From an uncultured Lachnospiraceae bacterium (GTDB lineage Bacteria; Bacillota; Clostridia; Lachnospirales; Lachnospiraceae), in assembly GCA_947629385.1 (NCBI GenBank), contig CANRDO010000010.1:1-64000 (forward strand): 64,000 nucleotides of DNA, written 5' to 3'. Positions 1 to 9,990 of the stretch are shown here, piece after piece. A program made the translations under genes and the position numbers. The notes beneath the pieces were generated by a model that was not told the DNA's origin, did no database searches, and saw nothing but the letters and a program-made list of their open reading frames with translations. Positions within the stretch are counted from its first letter, which is position 1; each line of letters starts with the position of its first letter.

Positions 1-37
1 TCTCTTACGGGAATACTCATTAACCTATGTTGTTTAA

Positions 38-63
38 CCGAGATGCTGGGTATGGAATCTCGG
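38..63. promoter_or_regulatory. Inverted repeat before the toxin-antitoxin genes, candidate operator
   Basis: A perfect 7-base inverted repeat (CCGAGAT at 38-44, ATCTCGG at 57-63) with a 12-base spacer lies 26 bases before the antitoxin start. A weak promoter (TTGTTT at 30-35, TGGAAT at 53-58, 17 bases apart) would overlap it. RelB-type antitoxins usually repress their own promoter through such palindromes, so an operator role is inferred. It could also be the hairpin of an upstream terminator. Confidence 0.4.
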
Positions 64-88
64 ATTACAATTGACGGAGGCGAGACTG

Positions 89-382
89 ATGGCAAAGACG
101 GCGAATATTAATATTCGGATTGATCCGGAGATAAAGACGGGAGCCGAAAAGGTATTTGCCAGTTTCGGTATGACAATTACAGATGCAATCAATATTTTTT
201 TGCACAAGGCAATTATGGAGGGCGGGCTTCCATTTGAGGTCAGACCGCCGCGCTACAATGCGCAGACAGAGGCGGCGCTTCGGGAAGCGCGCGAGATAAT
301 CGCGGGACAGATTGATGCACGTAAGTATTCCTCGGCGCAGGAATTGTTTCATGAGTTAGATACGGAAATGGACGGTGAATGA
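89..382 (+). CDS. RelB/DinJ family antitoxin
   Basis: This 97-residue protein is a RelB/DinJ-type antitoxin. The N-terminal segment (MAKTANINIRIDPEIK) is the ribbon-helix-helix strand and first helix that bind DNA, followed by the family-typical phrase on being a helix with FGMTITDAINIFLHKA. The C-terminal half is acidic and would wrap the toxin. The start at 89 is preferred over an in-frame TTG at 71 because GGAGG at 76-80 sits 8 bases before it. The stop overlaps the toxin start (ATGA at 379-382), which couples translation of the two genes. It would neutralise the downstream nuclease and repress the operon. Confidence 0.9.
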   Translation: MAKTANINIRIDPEIKTGAEKVFASFGMTITDAINIFLHKAIMEGGLPFEVRPPRYNAQTEAALREAREIIAGQIDARKYSSAQELFHELDTEMDGE

Positions 383-657
383 TGCTGGAGCTGGTCACGA
401 CCGGTCAGTTTCGCAAGGACTACAAGCAAGCAAAGAAACGTGGTTACGATATGTCCTTGTTGGAAACGGTCATTGATATGTTACTGGCAGAGAAAACCCT
501 TGAAGAACGCTACCGCGATCATAAACTAACGGGGAAATACAAAGGATTTAGAGAATGCCACATTCTCCCGGATTGGCTGCTGATTTATGCAGTTGACAGA
601 GAAAAACTGATTTTGACAGCTTCCCGAACAGGAAGTCACTCTGATTTATTAGAATAG
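379..657 (+). CDS. YafQ family type II toxin, mRNA interferase
   Basis: This 92-residue protein belongs to the RelE/YafQ superfamily, which cleaves mRNA on the ribosome. The YafQ active-site pattern is present: His48 (in DHKLTGKYKG), His61 and Asp65-Trp66 (in ECHILPDWLLIY) and His87 (in RTGSHSDLL). Two start codons lie side by side (379 and 382); either fits. The gene overlaps the antitoxin by 4 bases. With all catalytic residues kept it should be an active toxin. It ends 58 bases before the end of pyrG, which points towards it, and a shared terminator lies between. Confidence 0.92.
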   Translation: MMLELVTTGQFRKDYKQAKKRGYDMSLLETVIDMLLAEKTLEERYRDHKLTGKYKGFRECHILPDWLLIYAVDREKLILTASRTGSHSDLLE

Positions 658-671
658 TACAAACAAAATGA

Positions 672-709
672 AAGGGATTCTGCTCATCGGAAAATGAGAG
701 GAATCCCTT
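672..709. terminator. Bidirectional intrinsic terminator between yafQ and pyrG
   Basis: AAGGGATTC (672-680) pairs with GAATCCCTT (701-709), and an inner CTCAT/ATGAG stem extends it. GTTGTTTT follows on the plus strand and a T-rich run follows on the minus strand. It can therefore end both the toxin operon and the converging pyrG transcript. Confidence 0.85.
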
Positions 710-715
710 GTTGTT

Positions 716-2499
<1,784 letters not shown>

Positions 2500-2572
2500 C
2501 AATAAAAAATCATGCACAACGCGCGACGAACCAAACGGATCAGGCCGTCGTTGGCATGACTGAACCGTAGCT

Positions 2573-2601
2573 ATTATACAACGATATCAATGGAAAATCC
2601 A
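2573..2601 (-). promoter_or_regulatory. Candidate pyrG promoter
   Basis: On the minus strand a perfect -10 box TATAAT (2578-2573) lies 17 bases from TGGATT (2601-2596). The -35 match is only partial. It would give a pyrG leader of roughly 230 nt. Between this promoter and the palindromic element (about 2500-2570) a shorter stem followed by a T run around 2502-2508 could be an attenuator. Confidence 0.5.
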
Positions 2602-2645
2602 TGCTTTTTTTCTAGAAATTTTGCAAATATTTTAGATTTCCGCTA

Positions 2646-2674
2646 TTGATTTATGCTCTTCTTATATTTATAAT
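2646..2674 (+). promoter_or_regulatory. ftsH promoter
   Basis: TTGATT (2646-2651) and TATAAT (2669-2674) are spaced by 17 bases, a near-consensus sigma-A promoter 115 bases before the ftsH start. It is back to back with the candidate pyrG promoter. Confidence 0.8.
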
Positions 2675-2789
2675 GTAACCTGTCGGGTGAATGCGCGCGA
2701 GCGCTCCTTCATTGCGGCAGGTTAGCGACAGAAACGAAACGGGACACAGCGAAACGTGGTTTCTGGAGTCGGCAGAAGAGGAGGAATAT

Positions 2790-4925
2790 ATGGACAATAA
2801 CCAACAGAGAAACAATCGCCCGTCAGGCGGGGGCCAGGGACCTCAGGGGGACCCGAACAAGAACCGCTCCACATTTACGATCTTTCTGATCGTGACGCTG
2901 GTAGCTGTTCTGGCGGTGGCGATGTTGAACAATATGAGAAACAGCACGGCGGCGGTCGAGATCACATACGACGAGTTCCTGGATCGGCTCGACGCTGGTA
3001 CAGTAGAGCGGGTGACGATCACTTCCACGAGGATTGAGATCGAGATGAAGACGATCGAGGCGATCGCGGATATTCTCGGCACGGGAACGACCACCTATTA
3101 TACCGGAAATCCGGGCGATCCGAATCTGATCGAGCGGCTGCGCCGCGCGGATGTGAAGTTTTCGGAGGAGATCCCGGATACCACGTCGATGATGATCGTG
3201 GAAATGCTTGTGACCTTTGTGCTTCCTGTGTTGATGATCTGGCTCATTTTCGGTTTTGTGATGCGCAGGATGGGCGGCGGAAGCGGCGGTATCATGGGCG
3301 TCGGCAAGAGCCGTGCAAAGGTTTATGTACAGAAGGAGACCGGCGTGACGTTCCAGGACGTCGCGGGGCAGGACGAGGCGAAGGAGTCGCTGCAGGAGGT
3401 CGTCGATTTTCTGGAGAATCCGGGCAAGTACACGACGATCGGCGCGAAGCTCCCGAAGGGCGCGCTGCTGGTGGGACCTCCGGGTACCGGCAAGACGCTG
3501 CTCGCGAAGGCGGTTGCCGGCGAGGCGAAATGTCCGTTCTTCTCGCTCTCCGGTTCTGATTTTGTAGAGATGTTTGTCGGCGTCGGCGCTTCCCGTGTCA
3601 GGGATCTGTTCGAGGAGGCGAAGAAGAACGCGCCGTGTATCATTTTTATCGATGAGATCGACGCGATCGGCAAGAGCCGTGACAGCCGCTACGGCGGCGG
3701 CAACGATGAGCGTGAGCAGACGCTGAACCAGCTGCTGGCGGAGATGGACGGCTTTGACACGTCCAAGGGACTGCTGGTGCTGGCGGCGACGAACCGCCCT
3801 GAGGTACTGGATCAGGCGCTGCTGCGTCCGGGACGTTTCGACCGGCGCGTCATCGTTGACAAGCCGGATCTCAAGGGGCGTATTGATGTCCTGAAGGTGC
3901 ATTCCAAGGACGTCAACATGGACGAGACCGTGGATCTGGAGGCGATTGCGCTCGCGACTTCCGGCGCGGTGGGTTCTGATCTCGCGAACATGATCAACGA
4001 GGCCGCGATCCTCGCGGTCAAGCAGGGACGCAAGGCAGTTTCCCAGAAGGATCTGTTCGAGTCGGTGGAGATCGTGCTTGTCGGCAAGGAGAAGAAGGAC
4101 CGTATCCTGAGCAAAGAGGAGCGCAGAATCGTTTCGTATCATGAGGTCGGTCACGCGCTGGTGAGCGCTTTGCAGAAGGATTCCGAGCCGGTGCAGAAGA
4201 TCACGATCGTACCGCGCACGATGGGCGCGCTCGGCTACGTGATGAATGTGCCGGAGGAAGAGAAGTACCTGAATACCGAGAAAGAGATCCGGGCGATGCT
4301 CGTCGAGTGTGTGGCGGGGCGCGCGGCGGAGGAGCTTGTGTTCGACACGGTGACGACAGGGGCCGCGAACGACATTGAGAAGGCGACGCGCATCGCGCGC
4401 GCGATGGTGACGCAGTACGGCATGTCGAAGCGTTTCGGGCTGATAGGGCTTGAAGTGCAGGCAAATCAGTATCTTGACAATCGTCCGATCATGAACTGCA
4501 GCGACGCGACTGCGGCGGATGTGGATCAGGAGGTTATGGCAGTCCTCAAGGACTCCTATGAGGAGGCGAAGCGGCTGCTGACCGAGCACCGCAAGGCGCT
4601 CGACAAGATTGCGGAGTTCCTGATCGCGAAAGAGACGATCACAGGTAAGGAATTCATGCAGATCTTCCATGAGGTGGAGGGAATCTCCGAGGAGGACGAG
4701 AAGAAGGAGCCGGCGTCCCGCATCAGCGAGAAGACGGTCGAGGAGTTGCCGGCAGCAAATGGCGCTGAGGCGATCGCCCATCCGGATCGAAACGATGAAA
4801 ATACGTCGAAGGAGGCTGGTCCTGAAATTACAACCGACCCGGCAGCCGGGGAGGCGGCGCCTACGAGTGACGCCGAGACGATCATCCGGCCGGAGCAGAC
4901 CGGAGAGGATGCGCCGAAGGAATAA
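2790..4925 (+). CDS. ftsH: ATP-dependent zinc metalloprotease FtsH
   Basis: FtsH is a membrane-bound AAA+ protease that extracts and degrades membrane and soluble regulatory proteins. The 711-residue protein has two membrane segments flanking a small extracytoplasmic domain (about 25-50 and 135-160), a glycine-rich linker, the AAA module with Walker A GPPGTGKT (from 229) and Walker B IIFIDEID, and the zinc protease motif HEVGH (from 451). The start MDNNQQ is chosen because GAGGAGG lies at 2778-2784. An in-frame ATG at 2691 lacks such a site. The last 75 or so residues form an acidic, Pro/Glu/Ala-rich tail beyond the protease domain. It is transcribed alone rather than next to tilS and hpt as in many Firmicutes. 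Confidence 0.98.
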   Translation: MDNNQQRNNRPSGGGQGPQGDPNKNRSTFTIFLIVTLVAVLAVAMLNNMRNSTAAVEITYDEFLDRLDAGTVERVTITSTRIEIEMKTIEAIADILGTGTTTYYTGNPGDPNLIERLRRADVKFSEEIPDTTSMMIVEMLVTFVLPVLMIWLIFGFVMRRMGGGSGGIMGVGKSRAKVYVQKETGVTFQDVAGQDEAKESLQEVVDFLENPGKYTTIGAKLPKGALLVGPPGTGKTLLAKAVAGEAKCPFFSLSGSDFVEMFVGVGASRVRDLFEEAKKNAPCIIFIDEIDAIGKSRDSRYGGGNDEREQTLNQLLAEMDGFDTSKGLLVLAATNRPEVLDQALLRPGRFDRRVIVDKPDLKGRIDVLKVHSKDVNMDETVDLEAIALATSGAVGSDLANMINEAAILAVKQGRKAVSQKDLFESVEIVLVGKEKKDRILSKEERRIVSYHEVGHALVSALQKDSEPVQKITIVPRTMGALGYVMNVPEEEKYLNTEKEIRAMLVECVAGRAAEELVFDTVTTGAANDIEKATRIARAMVTQYGMSKRFGLIGLEVQANQYLDNRPIMNCSDATAADVDQEVMAVLKDSYEEAKRLLTEHRKALDKIAEFLIAKETITGKEFMQIFHEVEGISEEDEKKEPASRISEKTVEELPAANGAEAIAHPDRNDENTSKEAGPEITTDPAAGEAAPTSDAETIIRPEQTGEDAPKE

Positions 4926-4956
4926 ATACAGATAGGGTAAAGTGTAAGCTTTCCTT

Positions 4957-5841
4957 TCACCGCTCCCAGCGCCCGGACGCCCCGCAGGGAAGGATCAGGC
5001 CGCTTCCGGTGACGGGCAGGCCGATCTCCTGAGAGTCGACGCGGCCGCCGAAGCGCTTGAGCTCGGTCGAGATCATGTAGGTCAGGACGGCCGGAGCGAG
5101 GCCGGTCGTGTAGGAGTTTACAAGGAAGAAGAGAGGAGCATCGCTCAGAAGCTTCGAGCACAGTTGAATAAACGTGTGGATCGAGTCCTCAATTTTCCAG
5201 ATTTCGCCCTTTGGACCGCGGCCGTAGGAGGGCGGATCCATGATGATCCCGTCGTAGTGGTTGCCGCGGCGGAGCTCACGCTCCACGAATTTCACGCAGT
5301 CGTCGACGAGCCAGCGGATCGGAGCGTCCGCAAGGCCGGAGGCGGCCGCGTTTTCTTTTGCCCAGCTGACCATACCCTTCGAGGCGTCTACATGTGTCAC
5401 GGAGGCTCCTGCCGCCGCGGCGGCAAGCGTCGCGCCTCCCGTGTAGGCGAACAGGTTCAGCACTTTGACGGGACGACCCGCCAAGACAGCGTTCCGGATT
5501 TTTTCGGAGAACCAGTCCCAGTTTACCGCCTGCTCCGGGAAGAGCCCGGTATGCTTGAAGCTGAAGGGCTTCAGCTGAAAGCGCAATTCCCGCTTGAGGG
5601 ACGGGCTCTGATAGGGTATGCTCCACTGTTCGGGCAGGTCAAAAAATTCCCACTCGCCGCCGCCCTTTTTGCTGCGGTGGTAGTGGGCGTTGCATTTCTT
5701 CCAGCCGGGATGGGTTTTCGGCGTGTTCCAGATCACCTGCGGATCCGGGCGCACGAGCAGATACCTGCCCCAGCGCTCCAGCTTTTCGCCCTCCGAGGTG
5801 TCCAGCACTTCGTAATCCTTCCATTTATCTGCGATCCACAT
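4957..5841 (-). CDS. Class I SAM-dependent methyltransferase, COG1092-like
   Basis: This 294-residue protein has a Rossmann methyltransferase core. SAM motif I is VLNLFAYTGGATLAAAAAGA, the acidic loop follows in VTHVDASKGMVSWAKENA, and motif IV is MDPPSYGRGPKGEIWKIED. The DPPSY form and overall layout match the RlmI/RlmK type of 23S rRNA methyltransferases and their relatives, but the N-terminal PUA domain of RlmI is missing, so the substrate is uncertain. GAGGAGAT directly before the ATG supports the start. The gene converges with ftsH with a 31-base gap in which no clear terminator is seen. Its upstream side abuts the palindromic repeat at 5858. Confidence 0.85.
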   Translation of the reverse strand: MWIADKWKDYEVLDTSEGEKLERWGRYLLVRPDPQVIWNTPKTHPGWKKCNAHYHRSKKGGGEWEFFDLPEQWSIPYQSPSLKRELRFQLKPFSFKHTGLFPEQAVNWDWFSEKIRNAVLAGRPVKVLNLFAYTGGATLAAAAAGASVTHVDASKGMVSWAKENAAASGLADAPIRWLVDDCVKFVERELRRGNHYDGIIMDPPSYGRGPKGEIWKIEDSIHTFIQLCSKLLSDAPLFFLVNSYTTGLAPAVLTYMISTELKRFGGRVDSQEIGLPVTGSGLILPCGASGRWER

Positions 5842-5857
5842 GAGATGATCTCCTCTG

Positions 5858-6048
5858 TTCGTGTTTAATTCACATATTGGCTACCCGGACGCCCTGCAAG
5901 GGCTTGCAATGTCAGGGCAGACCCGCTCGCGCTTAATCGGGCACGCAGCGGTGCATAAGCTCGCTTGCGCTCACCAAGCACCGGCGGCCCTCAATGATCT
6001 GCCCTGACACAGCAAGTCCCTTTTGCAGGGCTGTGCATTAAGCACGAA
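5858..6048. repeat. 190-bp palindromic repeat element
   Basis: The element fills the gap between two minus-strand genes. Its ends are inverted repeats: 5858-5874 against 6032-6048 (15 of 17 bases), then 5891-5921 against 5998-6031 (about 29 bases matching, with three single-base gaps). The left arm carries 16 extra bases (5875-5890). The centre has further stems (CCCG/CGGG and CGGTGC/GCACCG). The outer 34 bases (5858-5891) recur in inverted orientation at 41254-41287 with two mismatches. No coding capacity is seen. The layout suggests a non-autonomous mobile or REP-like repeat, although a regulatory RNA hairpin is also possible. Confidence 0.75.
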
Positions 6049-6049
6049 T

Positions 6050-7963
6050 TCATTGCGCAGCCACCAGCTCGATGAACTCCTGCTCAGGCACCGCCCTGGA
6101 ATAATACCAGCCCTGCAGATAGTGACAGCCCACCTTTGCGAGGTGCTCCCGCATTTCCTCTGTCTCGACGCCTTCCGCCACGATGCAGAGCTCGAGTGCG
6201 TTCAGCATACCAATCGTGTAGGAAAGCGTGATCCCGGCCTTCCGGCTCTTGAAGGAGTCCCAGATGATGTACTTGTCGATCTTGATCAGCTTGAACGGCA
6301 TACGGTTGATGTAGTCGATGTTGGCGTTCCCCGAGCCGTAATCGTCGAGGGAGAATGTGATGCCGAGCTCGACCAGCTCCTGGATGTTTTTCTGTACGAT
6401 CACGGAGGAATTGAAAGTGGTCATCTCCGTGATCTCGATGTTGATCTGCTGCGGTTTGACATTGTAGTCCTCAAGGATCCGCTTGAAGCGGTCCGCAAAT
6501 CCCGGCTGCCGCAGCTGGACGGGACTGATGTTTACCTCTATGTACTGTATGGTCGTATCCGCAAGGTGAAAATCCCGGATGAATTTGCAGACCTTTATGA
6601 GTATCATTTCGCCCATCTCGACGATCATGCCGTTTTTCTCCGCGATCGGGATGAAATCCTCCGGAGAGATCCAGCCAAGCACATCGTCGTTCAGGCGCAC
6701 GAGCGCTTCTGCGGAATTGTAGATATTATCCTTCACGGAAAAGATCGGCTGGTAGTACACCATCAGCTCATCGCGGTCCATCGCGTGCCTGATGGCGGCT
6801 TCGATCGCTTTTTCCTGTCTGAGCTTGGAGAGATCCAGATCACCGACATAGGTGACGCCGCCCTTTTTGGATTTCTTCGCAAGGCTGACCGAGTAGTCCA
6901 TGGTATCGATCATGGAGTCGTAGGAGTCTGCATCCTTCGGACACTCAATGTAGCAGAGAGACGCGGACATCATGATCTCCGTCCCTGCTTCCGTGCGCCA
7001 CGGATGATGGAAACGCTCCCGGATCTCCTCCGCGACGAAAGGAAGCTGGCCAAGCCGCTTGTCGATGACGAGATAGAACTGATCGGAGCCGAGCCGGAAC
7101 ACGACGCCGGACGAGCGGACTGTATTCAGATATTCGCCCACCTGGAACAGCAGAGAATCGCCAGCCTCTGCTCCGTAGGTTCTGTTGATGAATTTAAAAT
7201 CGTCCATTGCTACCGCGATGACGCCGAAAGGCTTGTCCTCCGAGAATTTTCCATATAAATATTCTCGCAGGAAGCGGCGGTTGAATTGCTTTGTGACCAT
7301 GTCGGTGACCGTTCCGGCGTTCTGCTGGTAGTGGAATAGCGTCAGGCAGACCGCGGTGATCATGAGATGCAGCATCGGGACATAGGCCGTCAGCTGAAGC
7401 GCCGCCATAATGACGCAGAATACAAGGGTAAAGAGAAGAGGACCGATCCGGAGAAATTGAAAATTCTTCCGAAAACGAATGATCGTGATGAGGCATATCA
7501 GGAACATGACAGCGTCGATCGCATACAGAATCAACGACGCATAGGAGATTCGGTATACGCCGTCCTCAAGCGTGAACGCCCAGTGTGTGAAATAGTTGAC
7601 GGCAAGAACAATAACTTCGATCGCAATCGCAGTGATGAAGAGAGAATGCTGGATCTTACTTTTCAGGATATTGATATGGGCCAGCTGCAAGATGTAGAAC
7701 GTGAAAGTGATACAGGTGATGTTGACCGCGAGATTTGACAGCGTGAGCGCGAAAAAAACGCTATTGTAGCCGACAACGTCTATATTGCGCATCATCCACG
7801 TGGCGACGATCTCAAGAGTCGCCGATAAGAGGTCGTTGATGAGCAGCACAAGGAAAGCCCTGTGACTGCGCAGGGGGACCATCTTCTCGCTGAAAAACCA
7901 GACGAGGATCAATAACAGGAGAAATACTGATGCGTAATCGAACGACAGGTTCCAGCCCGCCAT
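6050..7963 (-). CDS. Membrane protein with degenerate GGDEF and EAL domains (probable c-di-GMP phosphodiesterase)
   Basis: The 637-residue protein would break down the second messenger cyclic di-GMP at the membrane. Residues 1-210 hold about seven hydrophobic segments, a sensor-like membrane domain. A GGDEF domain (about 225-375) has GSDQF (292-296) in place of GGDEF, so it is unlikely to make c-di-GMP and may bind GTP. The EAL domain (about 385-630) keeps AEALVRL (EAL 419-421), EVNISP, IEITEM, the DDYGSG loop (540-545), KIDK and AEGVE, the residues that bind metal and substrate. The activity is inferred from these residues. It is the first gene of a possible two-gene unit with the methyltransferase downstream. 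Confidence 0.88.
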   Translation of the reverse strand: MAGWNLSFDYASVFLLLLILVWFFSEKMVPLRSHRAFLVLLINDLLSATLEIVATWMMRNIDVVGYNSVFFALTLSNLAVNITCITFTFYILQLAHINILKSKIQHSLFITAIAIEVIVLAVNYFTHWAFTLEDGVYRISYASLILYAIDAVMFLICLITIIRFRKNFQFLRIGPLLFTLVFCVIMAALQLTAYVPMLHLMITAVCLTLFHYQQNAGTVTDMVTKQFNRRFLREYLYGKFSEDKPFGVIAVAMDDFKFINRTYGAEAGDSLLFQVGEYLNTVRSSGVVFRLGSDQFYLVIDKRLGQLPFVAEEIRERFHHPWRTEAGTEIMMSASLCYIECPKDADSYDSMIDTMDYSVSLAKKSKKGGVTYVGDLDLSKLRQEKAIEAAIRHAMDRDELMVYYQPIFSVKDNIYNSAEALVRLNDDVLGWISPEDFIPIAEKNGMIVEMGEMILIKVCKFIRDFHLADTTIQYIEVNISPVQLRQPGFADRFKRILEDYNVKPQQINIEITEMTTFNSSVIVQKNIQELVELGITFSLDDYGSGNANIDYINRMPFKLIKIDKYIIWDSFKSRKAGITLSYTIGMLNALELCIVAEGVETEEMREHLAKVGCHYLQGWYYSRAVPEQEFIELVAAQ

Positions 7964-8033
7964 ATTGATCTCATTCCTTTCGTGAAGAATAAATCATGTC
8001 CATTTTCCGAGCCGTGCTCATTGCTTTGTGAAG

Positions 8034-8062
8034 ATTATACCATACTTTTTGATTTCTGCCAG
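8034..8062 (-). promoter_or_regulatory. Candidate promoter of the EAL gene
   Basis: On the minus strand TATAAT (8039-8034) lies 17 bases from CTGGCA (8062-8057), four of six matches to the -35 consensus, about 70 bases before the start codon. Confidence 0.55.
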
Positions 8063-8145
8063 TAGGCGACATACAAAAATATTACGAAAATTGTCACGAA
8101 AATAAAAGAATACCGACGGTAGACCCGGCGGAATAAAAAAAGGTG

Positions 8146-8174
8146 TGTACAAAACGGCGGCAGGGGAGTAAAAT
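8146..8174 (+). promoter_or_regulatory. Candidate promoter of the EamA transporter gene
   Basis: TGTACA (8146-8151) and TAAAAT (8169-8174) are 17 bases apart, 82 bases before the start codon. Both boxes deviate from consensus. The rest of the 7964-8255 gap is AT-rich promoter DNA between divergent genes, with nothing else recognised. Confidence 0.45.
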
Positions 8175-8255
8175 ACTGTCTGTCCGTCGGAAGAGACGCA
8201 GGAGCAAGGCGCCATACGAAGACGTATTTGAAACGGGCGGAGGGAATCGTTCGCT

Positions 8256-9176
8256 ATGCAGAAGCAGACAGAGGAAAAGAGAAGCGGGCAGAGCCGCGCC
8301 GCAGGTCTGGCCGTGATCGCGGCCGGGTGCATGTGGGGGAGCATGGGGCTTTGGGTGAGGCGTTTTTCCGCGGAAGGACTGGGCTCGATGCAGATCCTGG
8401 CGCTGAGGGCGGTTGTGGCCGTGGCTGTGCTCGGGGCTTTTCTTGCCATCTATAACAGAAAGCTGCTGCGCGTCCGGGTGGGGGATCTGTGGTGCTTTTT
8501 CGGGACCGGCGTCTGCAGCCTGCTGTTTTTCGGATACTGTTACAACCGGACGATCCTGCTGACTTCACTGTCAGTCGCGGCAATCCTGCTCTACACGGCG
8601 CCCGTGATCGTGACACTGTTGTCTTTCTTCCTATTTAAAGAAGCGATGACACGCCGGAAACTGCTGGCTCTGCTGCTGGCGTTCGGAGGCTGCGTGTTTG
8701 TGACAGCCGCGCCGGAGGGAGGACATACGATGAGCACGCTCGGCATCCTGACGGGGCTTGGCAGCGGTTTCGGTTATGCGCTGTATTCGATCTTCAGCCG
8801 CTTTGCGCTGGAGCGGGGTTATCATCCGCTGACCGTGACATTTTATACCTTCGTGTTCACCTTCGCCGGCGCGCTGCCGATCACAGACTGGGCGCCGATT
8901 CTCGGATTTGCGGCGAAGCAGCCTGGAAATCTGGCATACAGTATCGCTTATGGAATTGTGACGACAGCGCTTCCCTATATTTTCTATACGCTGGGATTGC
9001 GCTATGTGGAAACCAGCCGCGCTTCGATCATGGCGACGGTCGAACCCGTGGTCGCCACGCTGATCGGGGTGCTTGTGCTCCGGGAACGCATGACGGTGAT
9101 GAACGCGGCGGGCGTGCTGCTGGTACTGGTCGCGCTTGTGGTGCTCGCGCGGGACGGGATGTCCGCGCGGGAGTAG
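8256..9176 (+). CDS. DMT superfamily (EamA) transporter
   Basis: This 306-residue inner-membrane protein has about ten hydrophobic segments arranged as two EamA repeats (about 17-150 and 165-300), the layout of drug/metabolite transporters such as RhaT/YdcZ relatives. Typical phrases are AAGCMWGSMGLWVRRF in the first repeat and RYVETSRASIMATVEPVVAT in the second. The substrate cannot be predicted. GGAGGG around 8240 supports the start. It is a single gene placed where many Firmicutes carry the str operon before the S10 operon, and a hairpin follows it. Confidence 0.85.
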   Translation: MQKQTEEKRSGQSRAAGLAVIAAGCMWGSMGLWVRRFSAEGLGSMQILALRAVVAVAVLGAFLAIYNRKLLRVRVGDLWCFFGTGVCSLLFFGYCYNRTILLTSLSVAAILLYTAPVIVTLLSFFLFKEAMTRRKLLALLLAFGGCVFVTAAPEGGHTMSTLGILTGLGSGFGYALYSIFSRFALERGYHPLTVTFYTFVFTFAGALPITDWAPILGFAAKQPGNLAYSIAYGIVTTALPYIFYTLGLRYVETSRASIMATVEPVVATLIGVLVLRERMTVMNAAGVLLVLVALVVLARDGMSARE

Positions 9177-9181
9177 CATCA

Positions 9182-9229
9182 CGCAGCAAGCTCGAAAATG
9201 CGTTTCGCATTTCTTCGCTTTGTGACTTT
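9182..9229 (+). terminator. Hairpin after the EamA gene, possible terminator
   Basis: AAATGCG/CGCATTT with a three-base loop, extended outward by imperfect pairing (CAC..AGC..AAG against CTTCGCTTTGTG), forms a hairpin just after the stop codon. The T tract is weak, so termination efficiency is uncertain. Confidence 0.4.
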
Positions 9230-9277
9230 GTATTAAAAAAAGTACAATTTATTTTTCAGGAAACCTGACAAAGACAC

Positions 9278-9306
9278 TTGCATTTGCCGGGTTTTTCCTG
9301 TATAAT
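9278..9306 (+). promoter_or_regulatory. Promoter of the S10 ribosomal operon
   Basis: TTGCAT (9278-9283) and TATAAT (9301-9306) with exactly 17 bases between them form a strong sigma-A promoter, 234 bases before rpsJ. The same two hexamers with the same spacing occur before rpmJ. Confidence 0.88.
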
Positions 9307-9347
9307 GGCAAAGCTGTGACATGATAGCTGTGAAGCGTGAGGTTGCT

Positions 9348-9502
9348 GCAGTGCCCACCACTGCGGGTTTTCCGTGGAGCGAATGTCAAGTTATCGAAAC
9401 TGGCGACAAGTCACTGTACAAAATTTTAATGGTTCGAAAGCTTTCGAACACCGTGTGAGAGATGAGGATACACACGGGTGAGTGTACAGTCACCGCTTGT
9501 CG
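9348..9502 (+). promoter_or_regulatory. Structured leader RNA of the S10 operon
   Basis: The leader folds into defined stems. A first hairpin is GCAGTG/CACTGC (9348-9353, 9359-9364) followed by GTTTTCC. Then a three-way junction is closed by CGACAAG/CTTGTCG (9404-9410, 9496-9502) and ACTGTAC/GTACAGT (9413-9419, 9484-9490). It contains a hairpin on the perfect 18-base palindrome 9432-9449 and a hairpin CCGTGTG/CACACGG (9451-9457, 9471-9477). S10 operon leaders are classically the target of feedback by a ribosomal protein (L4 in E. coli). That role is inferred here from position and structure. Confidence 0.7.
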
Positions 9503-9539
9503 TACTGAAACAAAGTGCGAAAAGGAGGCGACTTTTTTT

Positions 9540-9857
9540 ATGGCAAGTCAGGTAATGAGAATCACATTGAAGGCGTACGATCATCAGCTGGTGGACGCGT
9601 CCGCGAAGAAGATCATCGAAACTGTCAAGAAGAACGGATCCCAGGTGAGCGGCCCGGTACCGCTTCCGACGAAGAGAGAGGTTGTTACTATTCTCCGCGC
9701 CGTACACAAGTACAAGGATTCCAGAGAGCAGTTCGAGCAGAGGACCCACAAGAGACTGATCGACATCATTACACCGACCCAGAAGACGGTAGATGCGCTG
9801 TCCAGACTGGAAATGCCGGCTGGTGTCTACATCGACATCAAGATGAAGCAGAAGTAA
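9540..9857 (+). CDS. rpsJ: Ribosomal protein S10
   Basis: This 105-residue protein is the 30S head protein S10, also the transcription antitermination partner NusE. The family segments [24 protein letters not shown] and [13 protein letters not shown] are present. The start MASQVM is set by AGGAGG at 9523-9528. The frame stays open upstream to an ATG at 9462, but that would run through the leader stems and has no ribosome-binding site. It heads the 31-gene ribosomal block. Confidence 0.97.
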   Translation: MASQVMRITLKAYDHQLVDASAKKIIETVKKNGSQVSGPVPLPTKREVVTILRAVHKYKDSREQFEQRTHKRLIDIITPTQKTVDALSRLEMPAGVYIDIKMKQK

Positions 9858-9990
9858 GCATCACTTATTTACGAAGCAGATCCTACTCAGGTTGATATAG
9901 AAGCAACGATACGTTCCACTTATATCAGGCTCTGTTGACTAGGATGATCGCCGGACGGCGATCCGCTGTAGAAAAACAGGAGGTAAAGGA

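Noticed and set aside
2823-4781. A 652-codon open frame on the minus strand across ftsH
   Set aside because: It mirrors the strongly conserved ftsH frame in GC-rich codons, has no ribosome-binding site and no recognisable domain.
7063-7200. Diguanylate cyclase activity of the EAL protein
   Set aside because: The active-site motif reads GSDQF instead of GGDEF, so c-di-GMP synthesis is unlikely.
9429-9458. A ten-codon ORF in the S10 leader
   Set aside because: It has no ribosome-binding site and is buried in the palindromic hairpin of the leader.
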